Of a stretch of DNA of 11,972 bases, positions 5,609 through 11,972 are shown in pieces; the first letter of the stretch is position 1, and every line of letters starts with the position of its first letter. The stretch spans positions 1 through 11,972 of the forward strand of contig DASRIS010000194.1 of assembly GCA_035649895.1 (NCBI GenBank). Reading direction: 5' to 3'. The position numbers and the translations under genes were made by a program. The notes beneath the pieces are model-generated. The model saw nothing but the letters and a program-made list of their open reading frames with translations. It did no database searches and was not told the origin of the DNA. This DNA is from DASSUC01 sp035649895 (GTDB taxonomy: Bacteria > Actinomycetota > Actinomycetes > Mycobacteriales > Micromonosporaceae).

Positions 5609-7151
5609 GCCGGGCCGAACCTGGCGCGGTACTCGATGGAGAGCAGGAACGCCTGGGCGATGTGGAAGTAGTCGTTGTTCTGGTTCAGCTGGTCGAGCCA
5701 GAGCTCGAAGCCTTCCGGGTCCGGCTCGCGGCGCAGGTAGGTGAGGTACGCCTGCCGGACGAACTCGGCGTTGTCGAAGTCGGGGTACGTGCCGGGCGGG
5801 TTGCGCAGCCCCGGGTGCGCCGACAGGAACTCCTCGGAGTACCAGAAGGCGAGCGAGACGTTGACCCGCGTCGCAGCGATGCAGCCCTGGTCACCGCCGC
5901 ACGCCACGAACGCGCCGGTCCAGTAGTCCCAGCCGCCCAGGTCCGGCTCGCGGCCGAGGAAGTCCAGGTAGTGCTGGCGTACGAAGACCCGCGGGTTGTC
6001 GATCGGGTTCGGCGGGCCGACGTAGAGCATCAGGTTCGGGGAGCCGGCGCCCGGGTTGGGCACCACGTCGGGGGTGGCGGTGCCGACCAGCGTGTCGCGC
6101 ACCTCCGCGGGGGACAGCCACGGCTGGGCCGCCAGGACCATGGCTGCCGCGCCGCCCACGTGCGGGGCCGCCATAGACGTGCCGCTGATCGTGTTGGTGG
6201 CCGAGTCGCTCGTCCACCACGCGGACGTGATGCTCACCCCTGGCGCGAACAGGTCCAGGCACACCCCGAAGTTGGAGAAGCTCGAACGGTTGTCGTTGAT
6301 GTCGGTGTAGCCCACCGTGATCGCCTCGGTGACCCGGGCCGGTGAGAACCCGCACGCGTCGGAGCTGGAGTTGCCGGCGGCGATGGAGTACGTCACGCCC
6401 GAGGCGATCGAGCTGCGGACCGCGTCGTCCAGCGCGGGGCTGGGGCCCCCGCCGAGGCTCATGTTGGCTACGGCCGGGTGCGCCGCGTTGCCGGTGACCC
6501 AGTCCACACCGGCGACGACACCGGCGAACGTCCCGCTGCCAGAGCAGTTGAGCACCCGTACGGCGACCAGGTTCACGCTCTTGGCGACACCGTACGAGGC
6601 GCCGCCGAGGGTGCCGGCGACATGCGTACCGTGTCCGTTGCAGTCGGAGGCGTCGAAGTCGTTGTCGACCGTGTCGATGCCGTGGCTGGCCCGGCCACCG
6701 AAGTCCTGGTGGGTGATGCGGATTCCGGTGTCGATGATGTACGCGGTGACGTCCGCGGCCCCGCTCGGGTTGGTGTAGCTCATGTCCAGCGGCCGGTTCC
6801 GCTGGTCCACGCGGTCCAGCCCCCAGGACGGCGGGTGCAGCTGGGTGTCGGCGACCCGCACCACCCGGTCCTGCTCGACGTAGGCGACCGCGCCGTCGCG
6901 GCGCAGCCCGGCCAGGGCCGCATCCGGCAGGGTCGCGGAGAACCCGCGGATGGCGGCGGCGTAACGGTGCTGGATCTGGCCGCCCTGGCTGGTCACTCTC
7001 GCCTCGACCCGACTGGCCTGCGAAGGCGTGACCGCCTCCTTCAGGACCACGATGTACTGGCCTTTGACCGCTTCGGCGGTGCCCGCGCCGTGCCTGGCAG
7101 CAGCACCACCGCCGCCAGTGCGGCGAGACCGCCGCCCAGTGTGCCTCTCAT
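5605..7151 (-). CDS. Secreted subtilisin-like (S8) serine protease with two DUF4214-like repeats; frame broken after the signal peptide
   Basis: The ATG at 7151 has GGGAGGA 6 bases upstream and encodes a signal peptide, MRGTLGGGLAALAAVVLLPG then TARA. That frame stops soon after. The protease body is in another frame, joining at about base 7080. One extra base after 7081 would give Ala-Thr-Ala-Glu and a 515-residue protein with a normal signal-peptidase site. The body has an I9 inhibitor propeptide (about 28-105) and an S8 domain with catalytic D141 (IDTG), H174 (GHGTH) and S326 (GTSMAAP), close to the proteinase K type. Two repeats of about 60 residues with 'FVRQ.YL..L.REPD..G...W' (about 375-512) match DUF4214. 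The enzyme would be extracellular. Either the gene is inactivated or a base was missed in this GC run. The body frame itself opens at 7299 but has no secretion signal there. Confidence 0.85.
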
Positions 7152-7234
7152 ACGCGTTCCTCCCTCGTGCGCGGCGCGCCGCCTTTGCGCACCGCGTTCT
7201 GAGCTGGTTAGGGCGATCGTGGCGCGGAGCACGA

Positions 7235-7244
7235 CCGCATGCGG
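7235..7244. promoter_or_regulatory. Palindrome in the divergent protease/regulator gap
   Basis: CCGCATGCGG is a perfect 10-bp dyad roughly midway between the two divergent starts (7151 and 7343). It is a possible operator for the HTH regulator encoded on the right. It is short, so chance occurrence in GC-rich DNA cannot be excluded. Confidence 0.25.
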
Positions 7245-7289
7245 CCGGTTCCGGACATACGCGAACTGCGGCGGAAATCGGCGGACATC

Positions 7290-7318
7290 TTTCACCCAAC
7301 CGGCGCGGTGACTACGCT
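7290..7318 (+). promoter_or_regulatory. Candidate sigma-70-type promoter for the XRE/NB-ARC gene
   Basis: TTTCAC (7290-7295), a 17-base spacer and TACGCT (7313-7318) fit a housekeeping actinobacterial promoter loosely. Transcription would begin near 7325, giving a leader of about 18 bases that still contains AGGAAGGG before the ATG at 7343. No equally good match was seen for the divergent protease. Confidence 0.35.
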
Positions 7319-7342
7319 GCCGGGATCAGGAAGGGCGGGTGC

Positions 7343-9628
7343 ATGGCCGGTCGGGCGGCGGATGGACGGATGTCGGACCTTACTCCCGAGGCCTTGGCCG
7401 GAGTGGACACCGTGCCAGAGCTGGCCCGGCTGCTGCGCCAGCTGCGGCGGCGGCACGCCCGCCGGTGCGGCCACGCCGAGCTGACCTACCGCGACCTGGC
7501 CGCCGCGACGGGCTGGTCCCTCTCCGCGGTCGGTGAGTACCTCGCCGGGGACACGCTGCCGCCGACCGACCGGTTCGACGCCCTCATCCGCCTCCTCGGC
7601 GCCGCGCCAGACGAGCAGGGCGCGCTCGCTACCGTCCGGGACCGCGTCGACGAGCAGCGCAGGCGCGCGCCGGGGACCGCAGGTCCGGCGGGGAACGCCC
7701 GCCGCCGTCGCGCGCCGGGGCCGGCCAGCCCGGTAGGTACCGCCGCGGCCGGCCGGCCGGTGCCCCGCCAGCTGCCCGCCGACGTGCCGGGGTTCACCGG
7801 GCGGGACGCCGAGCTGCATGAGCTGGACCTGCTGGTGGCCGGCGCCGGGCGCGCCTCGACCCTGGTCGTCCCGGCGGTGTCGGGCACGGCCGGGGTAGGC
7901 AAGACCGCGCTCGCCGTGCACTGGGCGCACCGCGTACGCGGTCTCTTCCCCGACGGCCAGCTGTACGTGAACCTACGCGGCTTCGACCCGGCTGGCCGGG
8001 CGGTGAGCCCCGCCGAGGCCGTACGCGGCTTCCTGGATGCGCTCGGCGTGGCGCCGCAGCGCGTCCCCGCCGGCCTGGACTCGCAGGCGGCCCTGACCAC
8101 GGACGAGTCCCGCCGGCTGCTCGAGCACCGGCTCGGCGCCGGCCGGGTGGCCGCCGAGCCCGAGGCGGTCGACGACATCGTGGGCATGTGCGCCCGGCTG
8201 CCGCTGGCGCTGGCGATCGTCGCCGCGCGCGCCGTGGCCCAACCCACGCTCCCGCTCTCCGCGCTCGCCAGCGCGTTGCGGCAGGCCAGAAGCGGGCTGG
8301 ACGGCTTCGCCCACGGCGACCCGGCCACCGACGTGCGGGCGGTGTTCTCCTGGTCGTACCACGCCTTGGGCTCGCCCGCGGCCCGGCTGTTCCGGCTGCT
8401 CGGCGTGCATCCCGGGCCGGACGTCACCATCCCGGCCGCAGCCAGCCTGGCCGGCGTGCCGCCGCGGAAGGTGGCCGCGGCAATGGGCGAGCTGACCCGG
8501 GCGAACCTGCTGACCGAGCACACCGCGGGCCGGTTCACGTTCCACGACCTCCTGCGCGCCTACGCGACCGAGCTCGCGCACGACGCTGAGCCCGAGGCCG
8601 AGCGCCGGGCGGCGGCACAGCGCGCGCTGGACCACTACCTGCGTACCGCGTACGCGGCCGACCAGCTGCTCAACCCAGAGCGGGACCCGATCACCCTCCC
8701 ACCGGCCGGACCGGGCGTGACGCCCGAGGAGCACGCCGACCGCGGCCAGGCGATGGCCTGGTTCGGCGCCGAGCACCGGGTGCTGCTCGCCGCCGCCGAC
8801 CGGGCCGCAGCCACCGGGCTCGACGTCCACGCCTGGCAGCTGCCGTGGGTGCTCGCCGACTTCTTCAACCTGCGCGGGCACAGCCAGAACCTGGCCGCCA
8901 CCCAGCACGCGGCGCTGGAGGCCGCCCGGCGGCTCGCCGACCGCCAGGCGCAGGCCCACATCCACCGGACCCTGGCCCGCGCCTGCGCGTGGCGGGGCGG
9001 CTATGACGAGGCCCACCTGCATCTGGCCGAGGCCCTCAGGCTGTATGTCGACCTCGGCGACCAGATCGGCCAGGCGCACATCCACCTCAACATCGGTTCG
9101 GTGCTCGGCCGGCAAGTCCGCCACCGGGAGGCGCTCGAGCACGCCCAGCGGGCGCACGAGCTCTACCGGGCGGCCGGCCGCGACGCGTGGCGGGCGCGGG
9201 CCCTCGACGCGGTCGGCTGGCTCTACGCGCAGCTCGGCGACTACCGACAGGCGCTCGCGTACTGCCAGCAGGCGCTCGCCCTGCACCAGGAGGTCGGCGA
9301 CCGGCACGGGGAGGCCGAGGCGTGGGACAGCCTGGGCTACGCCCATCACCGCCTCGGCGGCCAGGACCAGGCGACGGCCTGCTACGACCGCGCCGTCGAG
9401 CTCTACCGGAGCCTCGGTGACCGCTTCAACGAGGCGACCACGCTGTCCAACCTGGGGGATGCCCGCGCGGACACCGACGACCCGCAGGCGGCCCGAGCGG
9501 CATGGCAGCGGGCCGTAGACATCCTCGACGAGCTCGGCCACCCCGACGCGGACTCGGTCCGGGCAAAGCTCACCGTGGACGCCGTGGCCGGCCAGACCGG
9601 TCAGGCGCAGCGGACCTGCTCCGCGTAG
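7343..9628 (+). CDS. XRE-type HTH regulator with NB-ARC and TPR domains; NTPase lacks the Walker B segment
   Basis: The ATG at 7343 follows AGGAAGGG and gives 761 residues. ATG at 7370 is an alternative; longer readings to 7028 cross the protease signal sequence and are not credible. Residues about 24-90 form a helix-turn-helix domain (TYRDLAAATGWSLSAVGEYL). A basic Ala/Gly/Arg-rich linker (106-140) follows. The NB-ARC part has P-loop GTAGVGKT (181-188), and residues 140-290 closely track the SARP at 2672-5608. However, 'QAAL' (248-251) joins directly to 'TTDESRRLL', so exactly 60 residues of the sister are missing, including VLVVLDN and TSRDR. RLPLALAI (285-292) and TPR repeats (about 520-735) are intact. 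The frame is kept throughout. It probably acts as a transcription factor or signalling switch. With no Walker B aspartate, ATP hydrolysis is doubtful, though ATP binding may remain. Confidence 0.88.
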   Translation: MAGRAADGRMSDLTPEALAGVDTVPELARLLRQLRRRHARRCGHAELTYRDLAAATGWSLSAVGEYLAGDTLPPTDRFDALIRLLGAAPDEQGALATVRDRVDEQRRRAPGTAGPAGNARRRRAPGPASPVGTAAAGRPVPRQLPADVPGFTGRDAELHELDLLVAGAGRASTLVVPAVSGTAGVGKTALAVHWAHRVRGLFPDGQLYVNLRGFDPAGRAVSPAEAVRGFLDALGVAPQRVPAGLDSQAALTTDESRRLLEHRLGAGRVAAEPEAVDDIVGMCARLPLALAIVAARAVAQPTLPLSALASALRQARSGLDGFAHGDPATDVRAVFSWSYHALGSPAARLFRLLGVHPGPDVTIPAAASLAGVPPRKVAAAMGELTRANLLTEHTAGRFTFHDLLRAYATELAHDAEPEAERRAAAQRALDHYLRTAYAADQLLNPERDPITLPPAGPGVTPEEHADRGQAMAWFGAEHRVLLAAADRAAATGLDVHAWQLPWVLADFFNLRGHSQNLAATQHAALEAARRLADRQAQAHIHRTLARACAWRGGYDEAHLHLAEALRLYVDLGDQIGQAHIHLNIGSVLGRQVRHREALEHAQRAHELYRAAGRDAWRARALDAVGWLYAQLGDYRQALAYCQQALALHQEVGDRHGEAEAWDSLGYAHHRLGGQDQATACYDRAVELYRSLGDRFNEATTLSNLGDARADTDDPQAARAAWQRAVDILDELGHPDADSVRAKLTVDAVAGQTGQAQRTCSA

Positions 9629-9636
9629 CGGCTACG
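9624..9636. promoter_or_regulatory. Dyad overlapping the stop codon of the NB-ARC gene
   Basis: CGTAGC-G-GCTACG is a perfect 6-bp dyad with a single central base, covering the TAG stop and lying about 20 bases before a TAGGAT box. The one-base centre makes an RNA hairpin unlikely, so a protein-binding site in front of the kinase gene is the more plausible reading. Confidence 0.3.
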
Positions 9637-9654
9637 ACCCCCCGTAGACATGGC

Positions 9655-9660
9655 TAGGAT
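9655..9660 (+). promoter_or_regulatory. Candidate -10 box of the kinase gene
   Basis: TAGGAT matches the usual actinobacterial -10 hexamer. No good -35 is visible 16-19 bases upstream, so an activator may be needed. A start near 9667 would put the in-frame ATG at 9650 outside the transcript and favours the ATG at 9698 as the kinase start. Confidence 0.35.
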
Positions 9661-9697
9661 CCGGGTGGACATTCTTCGGCTGTTCGGTGAAGGTGCC

Positions 9698-11836
<2,139 letters not shown>

Positions 11837-11845
11837 CCGGAGTGT

Positions 11846-11886
11846 CCTGGCTAGCAGAACCGACACTGATGTCTGTGCTGGTCAGG
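11846..11886. terminator. Imperfect hairpin after the kinase gene, possible bidirectional terminator
   Basis: An 11-bp stem with two G-U pairs can form between 11846-11856 and 11876-11886, around a 19-base loop, starting 9 bases after the kinase stop. No T-run follows on either strand, so termination is suggested by position only. Confidence 0.35.
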
Positions 11887-11916
11887 GATGGCGCGGAGGG
11901 CGGTTTGGTGTATGAC

Positions 11917-11972
11917 CTAAGTCCGGGGAGCCCATTGATGTAGGTCGAAGACGTCGATCAGGTGATCCTGGT
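11917..11972 (-). CDS. Possible 3' end of a minus-strand gene entering the window
   Basis: On the minus strand a frame open to the window edge reads QDHLIDVFDLHQWAPRT and ends in TAG at 11917. Eighteen codons are too few to prove a gene, and three codons (CTA, CAT, CAA) are uncommon in this genome. A convergent gene here would agree with the hairpin at 11846-11886 serving both sides. I recognise no family. Confidence 0.2.
   Translation of the reverse strand, partial: QDHLIDVFDLHQWAPRT

Noticed and set aside
9629..9649. Intrinsic terminator between the NB-ARC and kinase genes
   Set aside because: The only dyad has a one-base centre and no T-run, so it is not a plausible RNA terminator.

Overview
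This is a GC-rich actinobacterial window. The codon third positions are mostly G or C, starts are often GTG, ribosome sites are AGGAGG-like, and it encodes SARP and NB-ARC/TPR regulators and a Hanks-type kinase with a propeller ectodomain. A filamentous actinomycete such as a member of the Micromonosporaceae fits, but the genus cannot be fixed from the sequence alone.

Left third (1-2671): a minus-strand operon that looks like a small RiPP-type (ribosomally made, modified peptide) cluster. It starts with two 20-residue peptide genes (2419-2481 and 2186-2248) whose products share 16 of 20 residues. They differ at position 7 and in a three-residue block (15-17) held between a constant N-terminal part and a constant C-terminal PDS. 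Next come an E1/ThiF-like adenylating enzyme (886-2049) and a membrane zinc-protease-like protein (889 to beyond base 1) joined to it by a GTGA stop/start overlap. Both proteins begin with what looks like a PqqD/RRE-type peptide-binding domain. Each peptide gene lies in a duplicated cassette with its own upstream inverted repeat and ribosome site. Strong hairpins separate the peptide genes from the enzyme gene. I do not recognise this combination as a named class, and it is the best candidate for an undescribed system here.

Divergent regulator (2672-5608, plus): a large SARP (OmpR-like DNA-binding domain, BTAD, NB-ARC NTPase, TPR). The gap shared with the peptide operon contains an exact 8-bp direct repeat at 11-bp period, the usual geometry of a SARP site, placed 8 bp upstream of a weak -10-like box for the peptide operon. 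This suggests pathway-specific control.

Middle (5605-7151, minus): a secreted subtilisin-type (S8) protease with an inhibitor propeptide and two DUF4214-like repeats. The signal peptide and the rest are in different frames, so the gene is frameshifted or there is a base error. Its stop shares the palindrome CTAG with the SARP stop.

Right part (7343-11836, plus): an XRE-type HTH/NB-ARC/TPR regulator paralogous to the SARP over the NTPase and TPR parts but missing an exact 60-codon block that would carry Walker B, then a membrane Ser/Thr kinase with an external PQQ-like propeller. The last 136 bases hold a possible bidirectional terminator and perhaps the tail of a minus-strand gene.
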